64,000 nt of DNA from Streptomyces sp. HUAS ZL42 (GCF_040782645.1 NZ_CP160403.1:5801001-5865000), one strand, 5' to 3'. Shown: positions 1 through 9,164, counted from the stretch's first letter. Notes: generated by a model from the sequence alone, not told the origin. A program made the numbers and translations.

Positions 1-297
1 GGCGACCGCGCGCGTGGCGCCCGCCGGGAGGCCGTCCTTGGCGTGGACGAAGCGCAGCCAGCGGCCGGACGCCCGCGCGGCCCCCGCCGCCCGGGCCGTG
101 GCGTCCGGCGTACCGTCCGGCAGGGGCAGCACCAGCATCCCGGGGGCGTGCTCCTGCGCGGTCTCCCGGGCCCAGTCGCCGACCGCGGCCACGATCACCT
201 CGGTGTCCGGGCGGGACTGTGCCGCCAGGGAGCCGAGGAGGGCGGTCAGATGCCCCTGGGTGTTCGTCCCGTGGACGACGACACTGAGCTCGGGCAT
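1..297 (-). CDS. Glycosyltransferase family 2, N-terminal part (runs off window)
   Basis: An open frame starts at ATG 297-295 and continues past the window start, so only the first 99 codons are visible. The product begins MPELSVVVHGTNTQGHL and continues as a GT-A-type fold: a hydrophobic beta strand, then a loop, then LTALLGSLAAQSRPDTEVIV. This resembles the start of family 2 glycosyltransferases, including the three fused enzymes further along (the one at 12728 begins MPRFSIIVPSHGV). It lies 27 bp downstream of the ABC exporter ATPase gene on the same strand, so it is probably cotranscribed with the exporter. I infer that it adds a sugar or a glycerol-phosphate-linked group to the exported wall polymer. 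The C-terminal domain is not visible, so the substrate and any fusion partner are unknown. Confidence 0.7.
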   Translation of the reverse strand, partial: MPELSVVVHGTNTQGHLTALLGSLAAQSRPDTEVIVAAVGDWARETAQEHAPGMLVLPLPDGTPDATARAAGAARASGRWLRFVHAKDGLPAGATRAVA

Positions 298-324
298 CGC
301 GGTCACTCCGTCCCTCCCGTCGGG

Positions 325-1164
325 TTACGCCGGAACCGTGGACCGTTCCCTCAGGGGCGTCGGCGCCTTGCTCTTACCGCTCGTGAACGCCTCGTACTCC
401 GTCATGACCTCGTCCGTCGGCCCGTCCATGACCAGCTCGCCGCGCTCCAGCCACAGCACGCGGCCGCAGGTCTCGCGGATCACCGCGTTGCCGTGGCTCA
501 CCAGGAACACCGTGCCGGCCTGCGCGCGCATCTCGCGGATGCGCTCGGCGGAGCGCGTCTGGAACCTCGCGTCACCCGTGGCCAGTGCCTCGTCGATGAG
601 GAGGACGTCGTGGTCCTTGGCCGCGGCGATGGAGAACCGCAGGCGGGCACCCATGCCGGAGGAGTACGTGCGCATGGGGAGCGAGATGAAGTCGTCCTTC
701 TCGTTGATCCCGGAGAAGTCGACGATGTCCTGGTAACGGGCCTTGATCTCCTCGCGGGACATGCCCATCGCCAGGCCGCCGAGATGGACGTTGCGCTCGC
801 CGGTCAGGTCGCTCATCAGGGCGGCGTTCACACCGAGCAGGGAGGGCTGGCCGTCGGTGTAGATCCTGCCGCGCTCCACCGGCTGCAGGCCGGCGATCGC
901 CTTGAGCAGGGTCGACTTGCCGGAACCGTTGGTCCCGACCAGGCCGATCGCCTCGCCCTTGTACGCGACGAACGACACCTTCTTGACCGCGTGCACCCTG
1001 CGCACGCCCGCCGCCTTCTCGGCCTGCTCGCGGCGCAGGATGCGGTTGAGGGCGGCGGTCGCGGAGCCGCGGCCGGCGCCGGTGCCGTTGACCCGGTAGA
1101 CGATGTCGACGCGGTCGGCGACGACGGTGGGGATCTTCTCGGAGGTACCGGTGTACTCAGCCAC
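325..1164 (-). CDS. ABC transporter ATPase of a wall polymer exporter (TagH/Wzt type)
   Basis: This 279-residue protein is the nucleotide-binding subunit of a polysaccharide or teichoic-acid exporter at the inner face of the membrane. A Walker A motif (GTNGSGKST, about 77-85), a signature YSSGM (about 167-171) and a Walker B ending LLIDEA (about 188-193) are visible. The signature differs from the usual LSGGQ, as is common in Wzt/TagH-type ATPases. The start is GTG at 1164-1162, with GAGGAG about ten bases upstream. It overlaps the end of the permease gene by 8 bp, so the two are translationally coupled. The C terminus is short, so there is no separate substrate-recognition domain as in long Wzt proteins. 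With the fused glycerophosphotransferases nearby, a teichoic-acid-like cargo is likely. Confidence 0.88.
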   Translation of the reverse strand: MAEYTGTSEKIPTVVADRVDIVYRVNGTGAGRGSATAALNRILRREQAEKAAGVRRVHAVKKVSFVAYKGEAIGLVGTNGSGKSTLLKAIAGLQPVERGRIYTDGQPSLLGVNAALMSDLTGERNVHLGGLAMGMSREEIKARYQDIVDFSGINEKDDFISLPMRTYSSGMGARLRFSIAAAKDHDVLLIDEALATGDARFQTRSAERIREMRAQAGTVFLVSHGNAVIRETCGRVLWLERGELVMDGPTDEVMTEYEAFTSGKSKAPTPLRERSTVPA

Positions 1165-2071
1165 GGCCGTACGTCTCCTCAGCCTTCCAGAAGTAGATGA
1201 AACCGCCGATCCCCGAGAGCAGCGCCCAGCCGGTCGCGACCGCCCACACGTGCGGGGGCAGCTGGCTCGCGTGGAAGCTGTCGATCAGGGCGAAGCGCAT
1301 GAGGTCGATGTAGACGGCGGCCGGGTTGCACTGCAGGGCCGTCATGGCCCAGTGCGGCAGGTGGTCGTGGGCGAGCACCTTGTCGATGCTCCACATCACG
1401 CCCGAGACATACATCCAGGTCCGCAGGATGAACGGCATCAGCTGGGCGATGTCCGGCGTGCTCGCGCCCCAGCGGGCCATGACCATCGAGGCGCCCGCGT
1501 TGAACATGAACTGCAGCACCAGCGCCGGGATCGCCAGCGCCCAGGAGACGCTGACGGGCACGCCGAAGCAGAGCAGGATGACGACCAGGGCGGCCATCGA
1601 GAACAGCAGCTGCTGGAGCTGCTGGAGACAGAAGGAGATGGGCAGTGCCGCCCGCGGGAAGTGCAGGGCCCTGACGAGGCCGATGTTGCCTGAGATCGCC
1701 CGGGTGCCCGCCATGATCGAGCTCTGGGTGAAGGTCCAGATGAACACGCCCGTGACCAGGAACGGGACGAAGTCCGGCACGCCGTGCTTGGTGCCGAGGA
1801 GCACGCCGAAGATGAAGTAGTACACGGCCGCGTTCAGCAGCGGGTTCGCCACCTGCCAGATCTGGCCGAGCTTCGCCTGGCTGTACTGGGCGGTGAGCTT
1901 GGCGGTGGCGAAGGCGGTGATGAAGTGGCGGCGTGCCCACAGCTGACGGACGTAGCCGGACAGGGTGGGGCGGGCGCCACTGACCGTGAGGCCGTACCTG
2001 GCGGCGAGGGACGCGAGGTCGTCGTCGGCCGGGGTCGGTGTCGGGGGCGGTGTGTCGAGGACCTGGCTCAC
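1157..2071 (-). CDS. ABC-2 type polysaccharide/teichoic acid export permease (TagG type)
   Basis: An integral membrane permease that pairs with the ATPase encoded immediately downstream to move a lipid-linked wall polymer across the membrane. From GTG 2071-2069 it is 304 residues, the usual size for the family. The first 40 residues are hydrophilic and proline-rich. An amphipathic stretch (RQLWARRHFITAFATAKLT) and the family-like YSQAKLGQIWQVANPLLN lead into about six membrane segments. A longer in-frame start at 2275 would add 68 basic, low-complexity residues and would read through the repeat-containing promoter region, so I prefer 2071. It is divergent from the TetR gene at 2293. The shared intergenic region holds 25-bp direct repeats that may control both. 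Confidence 0.85.
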   Translation of the reverse strand: MSQVLDTPPPTPTPADDDLASLAARYGLTVSGARPTLSGYVRQLWARRHFITAFATAKLTAQYSQAKLGQIWQVANPLLNAAVYYFIFGVLLGTKHGVPDFVPFLVTGVFIWTFTQSSIMAGTRAISGNIGLVRALHFPRAALPISFCLQQLQQLLFSMAALVVILLCFGVPVSVSWALAIPALVLQFMFNAGASMVMARWGASTPDIAQLMPFILRTWMYVSGVMWSIDKVLAHDHLPHWAMTALQCNPAAVYIDLMRFALIDSFHASQLPPHVWAVATGWALLSGIGGFIYFWKAEETYGRG

Positions 2072-2170
2072 ATCCGCTGCTTTCGCTCGGGGGGAGGGGG
2101 TGCGTGGCGTCCGGCTGCCGTGCCCGCGGATCGGCGTTTTCTTACGCTTCTCTTGACGTTTTCTTACGTC

Positions 2171-2277
2171 GGGACGGGACCGTATCGTCGCAACGTGAGC
2201 GTAGGCCGAGTCGGCGTCGGAACGCAACCGTTTCGTCGTCACGTGGAACGTGGGGACGGGACCGTATCGTCGCAACG
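2171..2277. promoter_or_regulatory. Direct-repeat operator candidate between exporter and tetR
   Basis: A 25-bp sequence occurs twice without mismatch, at 2171-2195 and 2253-2277 in the same orientation. A degenerate third copy with 19 of 25 matches lies between them at 2219-2243. All share a core resembling CCGTATCGTCGCAACG. The repeats fill the space between the exporter permease (minus strand) and the TetR gene, whose ATG is 16 bp beyond the last copy. Position suggests binding sites for the TetR protein itself, giving autoregulation and control of the exporter. This is inference: TetR operators are usually palindromes, and these repeats show only weak dyad symmetry (CGT...ACG ends). Confidence 0.5.
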
Positions 2278-2292
2278 CCCTATGCTGTCCGC

Positions 2293-2919
2293 ATGACGAC
2301 CAACGCCGACGGGCCCCAGACGCGTCCGCGCCGCCGGACCCCCGCGGGGGCGGCCGTACTCCGCGAGGATGTGACGGAAGCCATCCGGGCCGCCGTCTTC
2401 GAGGAACTCGCGGCGGTGGGCTACGCGCGGATGTCGATCGAGGGCATCGCGCGCCGGGCGGGCGTCGGCAAGACCGCCGTGTACCGCCGCTGGCGCTCCA
2501 AACTGCACCTGGTCCTCGACATCGTCTCGGCGCTGGCCGTGCAGGGCCTGCCCGCGCCGGACACGGGCGCGCTGGAGGGCGACCTGCGGCTGCTGTACGA
2601 GGTGACGTCCCGCGCGCTGCGCCACCCCGTGGCCTCGCAGATCATCCCGGACCTGCAGGCCGAGGCGGCCCGCAACCCGGAGATCGCCGAGGCCATGCAG
2701 AAGACGCTGCGCGAGGGACAGGAGGGCGTCGCCAGCAGGATCCTGGCGGCGGCGGCGCAGCGCGGAGAGGTCCGCCCGGACCTCGACGACGAGCTGGCGC
2801 TCGACCTGATCTCCGGGCCGCTGTACTGGCGCTCGGTGGTGATCCGCAGCCCCAGACTGCCGAAGGGGTACCTGGACGCGCTCGCGCGGGCGACCGCGGA
2901 GGCCGTCAAGGCGCTGTGA
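2293..2919 (+). CDS. TetR/AcrR family transcriptional regulator
   Basis: A 208-residue DNA-binding repressor. After a basic, disordered N terminus, the helix-turn-helix is at about residues 45-70 (MSIEGIARRAGVGKTAVYRRW), a clear TetR recognition-helix pattern. The remainder is helical ligand-binding and dimerisation sequence typical of the TetR_C_11 group. The ATG at 2293 is chosen because the conserved region begins shortly after it; upstream in-frame sequence reads through the repeated operator region. It is divergent from the wall-polymer exporter and 46 bp upstream of a response-regulator gene on the same strand. The likely role is repression of itself and perhaps the exporter, through the 25-bp repeats upstream. 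The ligand is unknown. Confidence 0.88.
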   Translation: MTTNADGPQTRPRRRTPAGAAVLREDVTEAIRAAVFEELAAVGYARMSIEGIARRAGVGKTAVYRRWRSKLHLVLDIVSALAVQGLPAPDTGALEGDLRLLYEVTSRALRHPVASQIIPDLQAEAARNPEIAEAMQKTLREGQEGVASRILAAAAQRGEVRPDLDDELALDLISGPLYWRSVVIRSPRLPKGYLDALARATAEAVKAL

Positions 2920-2965
2920 GACCGTGTGCCGTGCGCATGGTGACCGGAGTCGAGGTGGCGAGGCC

Positions 2966-3610
2966 GTGAGAGTCGTGATCGCCGAGGACAACGCCCTGCT
3001 CAGAGAGGGCCTGGTTCTGCTGCTGACGTCGGCCGGGCACGAGGTCGCGGCCGTCGCCGGCAGCGGTCCCGAGATCCTGCCCGCGCTGCTCGAGCACCGG
3101 CCGGACGTCGCCGTGCTCGACGTGCGGATGCCGCCGGGCTTCCGCGACGAGGGTCTGCGGGCCGCGCTCGAGGCACGTGAGCGGATCCCCGGGCTGCCGG
3201 TGCTGGTGCTGTCCCAGTACGTCGAGGAGTCGTACGCGGCCGAACTGCTCGGCGGCGGGGCGAGCGGTGTCGGTTACCTGCTCAAGGACCGTGTGGGCAG
3301 GGTCGACGAGTTCCTCGACGCCCTGGAGCGGGTCGCGTCCGGCGGGACGGCCCTCGACCCCGAGGTCGTCACCGAGCTGATGACCCGCCGCCGCGACTCA
3401 CCGCTGGACTCTCTCACCCCTCGCGAGCGCGAGGTGCTCAAGCTGATGGCCGAGGGCCATGACAACACGACCATCGCCAAGACCCTCGTGGTCACCGAAC
3501 GCGCGGTCAGCAAGCACATCGGCAACGTCTTCCTGAAACTGGGCCTGCCACCGAGCGACAGCGGGCACCGCAGGGTGCTGGCGGTACTGGCGTACCTGAA
3601 CAACGCCTAA
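2966..3610 (+). CDS. Orphan NarL/LuxR-type response regulator
   Basis: A 214-residue two-component regulator. The receiver domain (about 1-120) begins VRVVIAEDNALLREGL with the acidic pocket ED, and carries the phospho-acceptor aspartate in VAVLDVRMPP at about residue 52. The C-terminal LuxR helix-turn-helix is clear (LTPREREVLKLMAEGHDNTT, then AKTLVVTERAVSKHIGNVF). GTG 2966 is preferred to the upstream frame opening at 2924 because the receiver domain starts exactly there and GAGG lies just upstream. No histidine kinase gene adjoins it; the neighbours are a TetR gene and a gene remnant. The kinase must be elsewhere, or the regulator works without one. Confidence 0.88.
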   Translation: MRVVIAEDNALLREGLVLLLTSAGHEVAAVAGSGPEILPALLEHRPDVAVLDVRMPPGFRDEGLRAALEARERIPGLPVLVLSQYVEESYAAELLGGGASGVGYLLKDRVGRVDEFLDALERVASGGTALDPEVVTELMTRRRDSPLDSLTPREREVLKLMAEGHDNTTIAKTLVVTERAVSKHIGNVFLKLGLPPSDSGHRRVLAVLAYLNNA

Positions 3611-3663
3611 CCGCTCCGCTGGAAGTGCCGCGCCATGCCGTCGATCGTCTGCGGTGCCATCGT

Positions 3664-3692
3664 GGCTGGTCGCGCAGTTCCCCGCGCCCCTT
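3664..3692. repeat. Dispersed Streptomyces intergenic repeat
   Basis: The stretch GGCTGGTCGCGCAGTTCC followed by CCGCGCCCCTT is a sequence I recognise from memory as recurring in intergenic regions across Streptomyces genomes, usually downstream of genes. Here it lies between the response-regulator stop and the ADP-ribosylglycohydrolase remnant. It may be part of a transcription terminator or a short mobile repeat. Only this copy was noticed in the window. Confidence 0.45.
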
Positions 3693-3738
3693 CAGGGCGC
3701 TGTCGAACCACAGCGGACCTCGCCCGACCTGCCTGGCC

Positions 3739-3960
3739 GCTCAGCCGCCGGGCGAGGGCGCACAGTTCGGCACCTCGCAGCACCCGCCCGCCGAACCCCG
3801 GAAGCGGCACATGCAGCGCCTCGGTCCACCGCTCGGGTATGCCGCCGACGCCGTACACGGCCCCCGCGAGTCCGCCGGTCACGGCGGCGACGGTGTCCGT
3901 GTCGCCGCCGCATGGGAAGCGGGCGTTGACGCTTGGGTGGATGGCACCTCGTAGTGCCAG
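3739..3960 (-). pseudogene. ADP-ribosylglycohydrolase, C-terminal remnant
   Basis: A fragment of about 74 codons matches the C-terminal core of ADP-ribosylglycohydrolases. The metal-binding motif reads GGDTDTVAAVTGGLAGA, followed by YGVGGIPERWTEALHVPLPG. Intact family members are around 300 residues and carry further metal-binding Asp residues near the N terminus; nothing upstream to 4098 encodes these. The frame stays open from 4032 to 3607, but the flanking sequence is not family-like, and a dispersed intergenic repeat lies within its 3' end. I read it as a decayed gene left between the response regulator and galE. Confidence 0.7.
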
Positions 3961-4098
3961 GTGCCCGGCTGCTGTTGACGTACGTCGGCTGCACACAGGC
4001 TCAGTGGACAGCGTTCGCACGCCTGAACGCACCCCCGCCCGCGGCGCGCTGAAGCAGTGCGGAGTCGGTCATCCGTGCAGGCCAAGGCCGGACAGGTC

Positions 4099-5079
4099 CT
4101 AGCTGCGTGCCGCCTCCGGATGGAGGCGTACCCAGCCCTGCCACGCGGACGTGATCATGTCCTGGACGTCGTGCTTGGCCTTCCAGCCCAGTTCGGTGGC
4201 GATGCGGTCGGCGGAGGCGACGACGCGGGCCGGGTCGCCGGGGCGGCGTGCGGTGACGGCAGGCGGGCGGTCGTAGCCGGTCACGGCGTTGATCATGTCG
4301 ATCATCTCGCGGACCGACACGCCCTCGCCCCGGCCGATGTTGAGGGTGAGGTCGTGGCCGGGGGCGGAGCGGAGCGCGCGGGCCGCCGTCAGGTGGGCCT
4401 CCGCCAGGTCGACCACGTGGATGTAGTCACGCACGCACGTGCCGTCCGGGGTCGGGTAGTCGTCGCCGAAGATGCGCGGGGCCGCGCCCTCGGTCAGCTT
4501 CTCGAAGACCATGGGGATCAGGTTGAACACGCCCACGTCCGCCAGTTCCGCAGTGGCCGCACCCGCCACGTTGAAGTAGCGGAGGGATGCGGTGGACAGG
4601 CCCGTCGCCCGGCCGGTCGCCCGGACCAGCCACTCGCCCGCCAGCTTCGTCTCGCCGTACGGCGACATGGGCACGCACGGCGTCTCCTCCCGCACCAGGT
4701 CCACGTCCGGCATGCCGTACACGGCCGCGGAGGAGGAGAACACGAAGGAGGCGACCCGGGCCGCCGTCACCGCCTCAAGGAGGACGCGGAGCCCTTCCAC
4801 GTTCTCCCGGTAGTAGTGCAGGGGCCGGTCCACCGACTCGCCCACCTGCTTCTTCGCCGCCAGATGGACGACACCGGTCACGTCGTGCTCGGCGAGGGCG
4901 CGGGCCAGTCGCTCCCCGTCGAGGATCGAGCCCGTCACCAACGGCACGCCGTCCGGCACGCGCTCCGCGATCCCCGTGGACAGGTCGTCGTACACCACCG
5001 CCCTCTCGCCCGCCTCGGTCATCGCCCGTACGACGTGTGCCCCGATGTAACCGGCCCCGCCGGTGATCAGCCAGGTCAT
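4099..5079 (-). CDS. galE: UDP-glucose 4-epimerase
   Basis: This 326-residue enzyme of the short-chain dehydrogenase/reductase fold interconverts UDP-glucose and UDP-galactose in the cytoplasm using tightly bound NAD. The Rossmann motif GGAGYIG is at residues 7-13. The catalytic serine region SSSAAVYG is at about 115-122 and the YxxxK pair is Y141/K145 (SPYGETK). ATG 5079 is preceded by AAGGGGG. Its place within the wall-polymer region suggests it supplies a galactose or related nucleotide sugar to the polymer, although it may also serve general galactose metabolism. Its GT87-type neighbour is on the same strand 119 bp upstream, so the two may be transcribed separately. The exact sugar specificity cannot be read from sequence. 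Confidence 0.93.
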   Translation of the reverse strand: MTWLITGGAGYIGAHVVRAMTEAGERAVVYDDLSTGIAERVPDGVPLVTGSILDGERLARALAEHDVTGVVHLAAKKQVGESVDRPLHYYRENVEGLRVLLEAVTAARVASFVFSSSAAVYGMPDVDLVREETPCVPMSPYGETKLAGEWLVRATGRATGLSTASLRYFNVAGAATAELADVGVFNLIPMVFEKLTEGAAPRIFGDDYPTPDGTCVRDYIHVVDLAEAHLTAARALRSAPGHDLTLNIGRGEGVSVREMIDMINAVTGYDRPPAVTARRPGDPARVVASADRIATELGWKAKHDVQDMITSAWQGWVRLHPEAARS

Positions 5080-5198
5080 GTGCGGCCGTCCCCCTTGTCA
5101 GTTGGCCCGTGGTGCGCGCCACCACTCTCAGTGAAGCAGGCCCATATGTCGCGTGTACCACGGTTGTCACTCTTCGTACCCCGGGAGACGAACACCGT

Positions 5199-6443
5199 TC
5201 AGGAGACGGTCAGGGGCCGGCCGGGGATGCGGTGGGGCGCCGGCTGCGGACCGACCGTGGGCGCCGGCATGCCCGAGCGCCACAACCGGATGAAGGACAG
5301 CACGGCCGCCGCCGCCAGCAGGCCGTTGCGGACGAGCATCAGGGCGCAGCCGGTCCATGTGCAGGCCATGACCTCGTCGTACATCACCGGATACGCCACG
5401 GCGCTCACCGCCGTCGCCGCGACGATCAGCGCGGCCACGGCGCGTTGCGTGGTGTGCCGCGAGGTGAGGCACACCGCGGCCAGGCCCAGCAGCCAGATCA
5501 TGTACTGCGGGCTGATCACCCGGCTCGTGACCGTGAACAGCAGAACGGCGCCCAGGGCGGCGTCGTACGGTGTCGCGGGCGTCCACCGCCGGGCCCGGAT
5601 CCGCCACAGCAGCAGGAGGCCGAACGCCACGGCCGTGAGGGCCAGCGACGCGTCCGCGACCGACGAGACGTACGGACCCGTGAACTCCATCGACCCGTAC
5701 CGGTACTCGACCTTCCCCGGCCAGCCGGCGTGCGTGGCCAGCGAGAGCATCGTGCCGCCGAGCGACTCGATCTGCACGCCCCGGCCGCCCTGCTGGCGCA
5801 GAAACGCGAAGGGGCTCGTGAACAAGGCCGTGAGGAGGGCGAGCAGGCCGGTCCCCGTCACCGCCGCCGACGTCCACGCCGACCGTGTCGCCCGCCCCTT
5901 CGGTGTGCCCAGCAGCACCAGCACCGGCCACACCTTCACCAGCGCGCCCAGCACGGCGAGCGCACCGCACGCGCGCGTGGAGCGCGACAACGTCAGCAGG
6001 GAGATGACGGCGAGGGCTGTGACCTGCACGTCGTAGCGCGCGAGCGGGGTGTGCAGGAGGAGCGGGAGGCCGCCCACCCACAGCAGGGCTCCGAGGAGAC
6101 TCCGCCCGGTGCGTGTACCCGCCCGGGCCAGCGCCAGCGCGATGACCGCGTCGGCGGCGAGGGTGAGCGCGACGAACGCCTGGAAGTACGTCAGACCGGG
6201 CAGCAGCGCGGGTGACAGCAGGACCGGGCCGGCGCCCGGCGGATACTGCCAGAGCGTGTCGTGCGCCGGGAAGGCGCCGTGTGCGAGGACGCCGTACCAG
6301 TGGTGGTACAGCTTCCACACCTCGCGCGCCACGCCTCCCCGGCCCAGCAGGGGCAGCGCGTCGTGGGCGAGCAGCCACAGCATCAGGGCGCGGGTGGCGA
6401 TCCAGCCGGCGGCGAGGAGGGCGAGGGGACGGCGATGTGTCAT
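5199..6443 (-). CDS. GT87-like polytopic membrane glycosyltransferase
   Basis: A 414-residue protein with about ten membrane segments and the look of the GT87 (DUF2029) polyprenyl-phosphate-dependent glycosyltransferases. After the first membrane span come [21 protein letters not shown] and [14 protein letters not shown]. This is the usual periplasmic loop with acidic and aromatic residues. Later conserved-looking blocks are [12 protein letters not shown] and [16 protein letters not shown]. Such enzymes transfer a sugar from a polyprenyl-phosphate donor outside the membrane, often mannose or arabinose in actinomycetes. The ATG at 6443 is preceded 8 bases upstream by TACGAT, a plausible -10 box, so the transcript may be leaderless. 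Context (galE, teichoic-type enzymes) fits wall or glycolipid decoration. Donor and acceptor are unknown. Confidence 0.75.
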   Translation of the reverse strand: MTHRRPLALLAAGWIATRALMLWLLAHDALPLLGRGGVAREVWKLYHHWYGVLAHGAFPAHDTLWQYPPGAGPVLLSPALLPGLTYFQAFVALTLAADAVIALALARAGTRTGRSLLGALLWVGGLPLLLHTPLARYDVQVTALAVISLLTLSRSTRACGALAVLGALVKVWPVLVLLGTPKGRATRSAWTSAAVTGTGLLALLTALFTSPFAFLRQQGGRGVQIESLGGTMLSLATHAGWPGKVEYRYGSMEFTGPYVSSVADASLALTAVAFGLLLLWRIRARRWTPATPYDAALGAVLLFTVTSRVISPQYMIWLLGLAAVCLTSRHTTQRAVAALIVAATAVSAVAYPVMYDEVMACTWTGCALMLVRNGLLAAAAVLSFIRLWRSGMPAPTVGPQPAPHRIPGRPLTVS

Positions 6444-6542
6444 GACGGCGGATCGTAGGCCGCGCGAATGCCATATCCCTTCCGATACGCCGTCAATGAA
6501 CAGTAAGCGTTGGTTAATAGTACAAAAGGTGCCACGGTCCGC

Positions 6543-7043
<501 letters not shown>

Positions 7044-7074
7044 GCCTCCAGGGTAGCCCCTGCCCGCCATTCAG

Positions 7075-7103
7075 TTGTGCCCAATTGAATTGTGTGCTCT
7101 ACT
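7075..7103 (+). promoter_or_regulatory. ohr promoter with embedded OhrR operator
   Basis: TTGTGC (7075-7080) and TCTACT (7098-7103) are separated by 17 bp and form a plausible housekeeping promoter for ohr. Between them is an 11-bp perfect palindrome, CAATTGAATTG, at 7082-7092, unusually AT-rich for this genome. A related CAGTTG half-site lies at 7072-7077. The palindrome also lies just upstream of ohrR on the other strand, so one site could control both genes. OhrR binding to the shared intergenic region is known for the family; the exact bases are inferred. Confidence 0.65.
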
Positions 7104-7162
7104 TGGCACCGTGCGGCGGCCGGACAGGCCGCCGGAACGTGACTCGAGAGGGATGGTTTTCC

Positions 7163-7576
7163 ATGGACGCGCTCTACACCGCTGTCGCCACCGCCACTCA
7201 CGGCCGCGAGGGCCGCGCCGTCTCCTCCGACGGCAAGATCGACCTCGCGCTGGCCATGCCCGTGGAGCTGGGCGGCAACGGGCAGGGCACCAACCCGGAG
7301 CAGCTCTTCGCCGCCGGTTACGCCGCCTGTTTCGGCAGCGCCCTCGGACTCGTCGGCCGCCAGGCGAAGGTGGACGTCAGCGACGCCGCGGTGACCGCCG
7401 AGGTCGGCATAGGCAAGCAGGGCGAGGGCTTCGGCCTCAAGGTCGCCCTCCGCGTCGAGCTGCCCGACACCGTGGACGAGGCGACCGGCCGCAAGCTGGT
7501 CGAGCAGGCCCACCAGGTCTGCCCCTACTCCAACGCCACCCGCGGCAACATCGAGGTCGACCTCGTCATCGAGTAA
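7163..7576 (+). CDS. ohr: Organic hydroperoxide resistance protein Ohr
   Basis: A 137-residue thiol peroxidase of the Ohr/OsmC fold that reduces organic and fatty-acid hydroperoxides using lipoyl or similar dithiols. The two catalytic cysteines are C56 (AACFGSAL) and C120 (HQVCPYSNATRGN), and the start MDALYTAVATATHGREG is typical. The length matches the family. ATG 7163 follows a GAGAGGGA ribosome-binding site. An upstream in-frame opening at 7025 reads through the operator and is not used. It is induced by peroxide through OhrR from the divergent gene. Convergent with the membrane protein at 7608. Confidence 0.95.
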   Translation: MDALYTAVATATHGREGRAVSSDGKIDLALAMPVELGGNGQGTNPEQLFAAGYAACFGSALGLVGRQAKVDVSDAAVTAEVGIGKQGEGFGLKVALRVELPDTVDEATGRKLVEQAHQVCPYSNATRGNIEVDLVIE

Positions 7577-7607
7577 GGCTCCCACCGCGGCGTGCGAGGA
7601 CCGCAGC

Positions 7608-9164
7608 TCAACCGACCCGCGCCAGCACCTCCCCCGTCCGCCGGCTCCACGCCACCACCACCGCCTCCCGGGGTACCGGGTGCCACCGCGTCAGCAGCAG
7701 CCAGCGCACCCGGTACCGGCGGGCGACGGCGCTGCGCTCGGCGCGGGTCGCCGCCGGGGAGAGATAGGCGCGGACGTCCGCCAGGCGCCGCAGCCGCTCC
7801 CGCTCGTCGAGGGCCGCGTCGGGCCAGGCGGGCGCGGCGAGGTTCGGCCCGTAGCCCGCGATCGCGTGGACGGAGTAGTAGCCCTCGGTGATCACGACCT
7901 CGCCGGGCCGGATGTGCCGCGCGGCCCACTCGTACGTCGGCCAGCGCGGCGGCTGCCCGAAGCCGACCGGATCCAGCGAGCGGGGCACGACCGCCCCCGC
8001 CTGGACCGTGAGGAAGCCCAGGAATGCCCCGGCCGCCGCGACCCCGCCCAGCACGCGCCGCCCCGCGCCCCACGGCCGGGGCGCCGCCATTTCCACCGCC
8101 AGGGCGAACTGGAGGGGCACCAGTGTCAGCCCGAGGATCCTGCCGTAGGTGTAGTGGCCGCTGATCCAGCCGTACGTCACCACCAGGCAGTCCAGGGCGA
8201 ACATCAGCACCAGTGGGTCACGCCGAGACGACCTCCGTGCCCGCAGCCAGAGTGCCGGCAGTCCGAGCAGTGCCAGCCAGAAGTGCCCGGCCAGGCCCAG
8301 GTACAGCCGCCGGTGCATGGCGTCCACACTGTCGTCCCCGGCGAGCGCGAACACGTCGAAGTACGGCCATGCCCGGGCGACGGTCAGCGCCACGGCACCC
8401 GCCAGCCCCCAGCGCGCCAGCACGGCCCCCCGCCATCCCCGCTGCCATCCGGCCACGAAGGCCACGGCCCCGAGCACCGCCGCCACGGCCGTGATCGGAT
8501 GGACCAGCAGGATCACCCCGTACAGCGCGCCGAGCCCCGCGTACCCGGTGAAACCGCGCAGCCCGCTCGGCCCGACGAACCGCACCCTGCGCACATCACG
8601 CACGCGTGCCCCCGTCAGCGCCCACGCCCAGAAGGCGAGCCCGATCGCGAACGCCGACGGGTAGGCGAGGTTGCCGGTCATCGACATCAGCCCGAGATAG
8701 CCGCTCCACCAGGCCCGCTCGGTGCCCCACAGCAGGGTCATCGAGGCCAGCGCGAGCACCGGCGCCCACTGTCGACGCGTGAGCACCCGCACGAACCGGC
8801 CCAGGCCCGTCAGCAGCACCACCAGGTTGAACGGGCCGGCGAGCTTCACCACGTCCCAGCCGGACAGCCCCGTCAGCCGGGCGAACGCGCCCTGCGCCAC
8901 GGCGTAGGGCGAGTAGTACGGGCTGCCCGCGCCCGGCAGGTCGGCCATCGGATGACGTGGGTGCAGGAGGTTCGCCCTGAGGCGCTCGACGACCGCGGCG
9001 TGCTGGCCCGCGTCGCAGCACAGCGGTACACGCCAGTACGCCAGCGACATCACCAGCCAGAACAGGAAGCCGGCGACCTGGTAGGGGGTGGGACGCGGGA
9101 CGCGGCCACCGCGCAGCGCGGTCGCGCCGCGTGCGGAGCGCCCGGTCAGGACGCCGGAGCTCAC
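7608..9164 (-). CDS. Polytopic membrane protein, possible glycosyltransferase
   Basis: A 518-residue membrane protein with about ten hydrophobic segments, starting at GTG 9164-9162. I do not recognise a named family. The first span is followed by WRVPLCCDAGQHAAVVERLR, an extracytoplasmic loop with an acidic residue just after the membrane, as in GT-C glycosyltransferases. Later stretches include HRRLYLGLAGHFWLALLGLP and SGHYTYGRILGLTLVPLQF. The C-terminal 150 residues are soluble and basic. It lies downstream of another polytopic protein (9238-10503) and the fused glycerophosphotransferases on the same strand, so a role in making or modifying the same wall polymer is likely. It could equally be a flippase-like protein. 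No ribosome-binding site stands out. Confidence 0.65.
   Translation of the reverse strand: MSSGVLTGRSARGATALRGGRVPRPTPYQVAGFLFWLVMSLAYWRVPLCCDAGQHAAVVERLRANLLHPRHPMADLPGAGSPYYSPYAVAQGAFARLTGLSGWDVVKLAGPFNLVVLLTGLGRFVRVLTRRQWAPVLALASMTLLWGTERAWWSGYLGLMSMTGNLAYPSAFAIGLAFWAWALTGARVRDVRRVRFVGPSGLRGFTGYAGLGALYGVILLVHPITAVAAVLGAVAFVAGWQRGWRGAVLARWGLAGAVALTVARAWPYFDVFALAGDDSVDAMHRRLYLGLAGHFWLALLGLPALWLRARRSSRRDPLVLMFALDCLVVTYGWISGHYTYGRILGLTLVPLQFALAVEMAAPRPWGAGRRVLGGVAAAGAFLGFLTVQAGAVVPRSLDPVGFGQPPRWPTYEWAARHIRPGEVVITEGYYSVHAIAGYGPNLAAPAWPDAALDERERLRRLADVRAYLSPAATRAERSAVARRYRVRWLLLTRWHPVPREAVVVAWSRRTGEVLARVG

Noticed and set aside
4057..6036. A 659-codon plus-strand frame over galE and the GT87-like gene
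   Set aside because: It is antisense to two well-supported genes and has Arg/His/Val-rich composition without any motif, as expected from the mirrored frame of high-GC genes.
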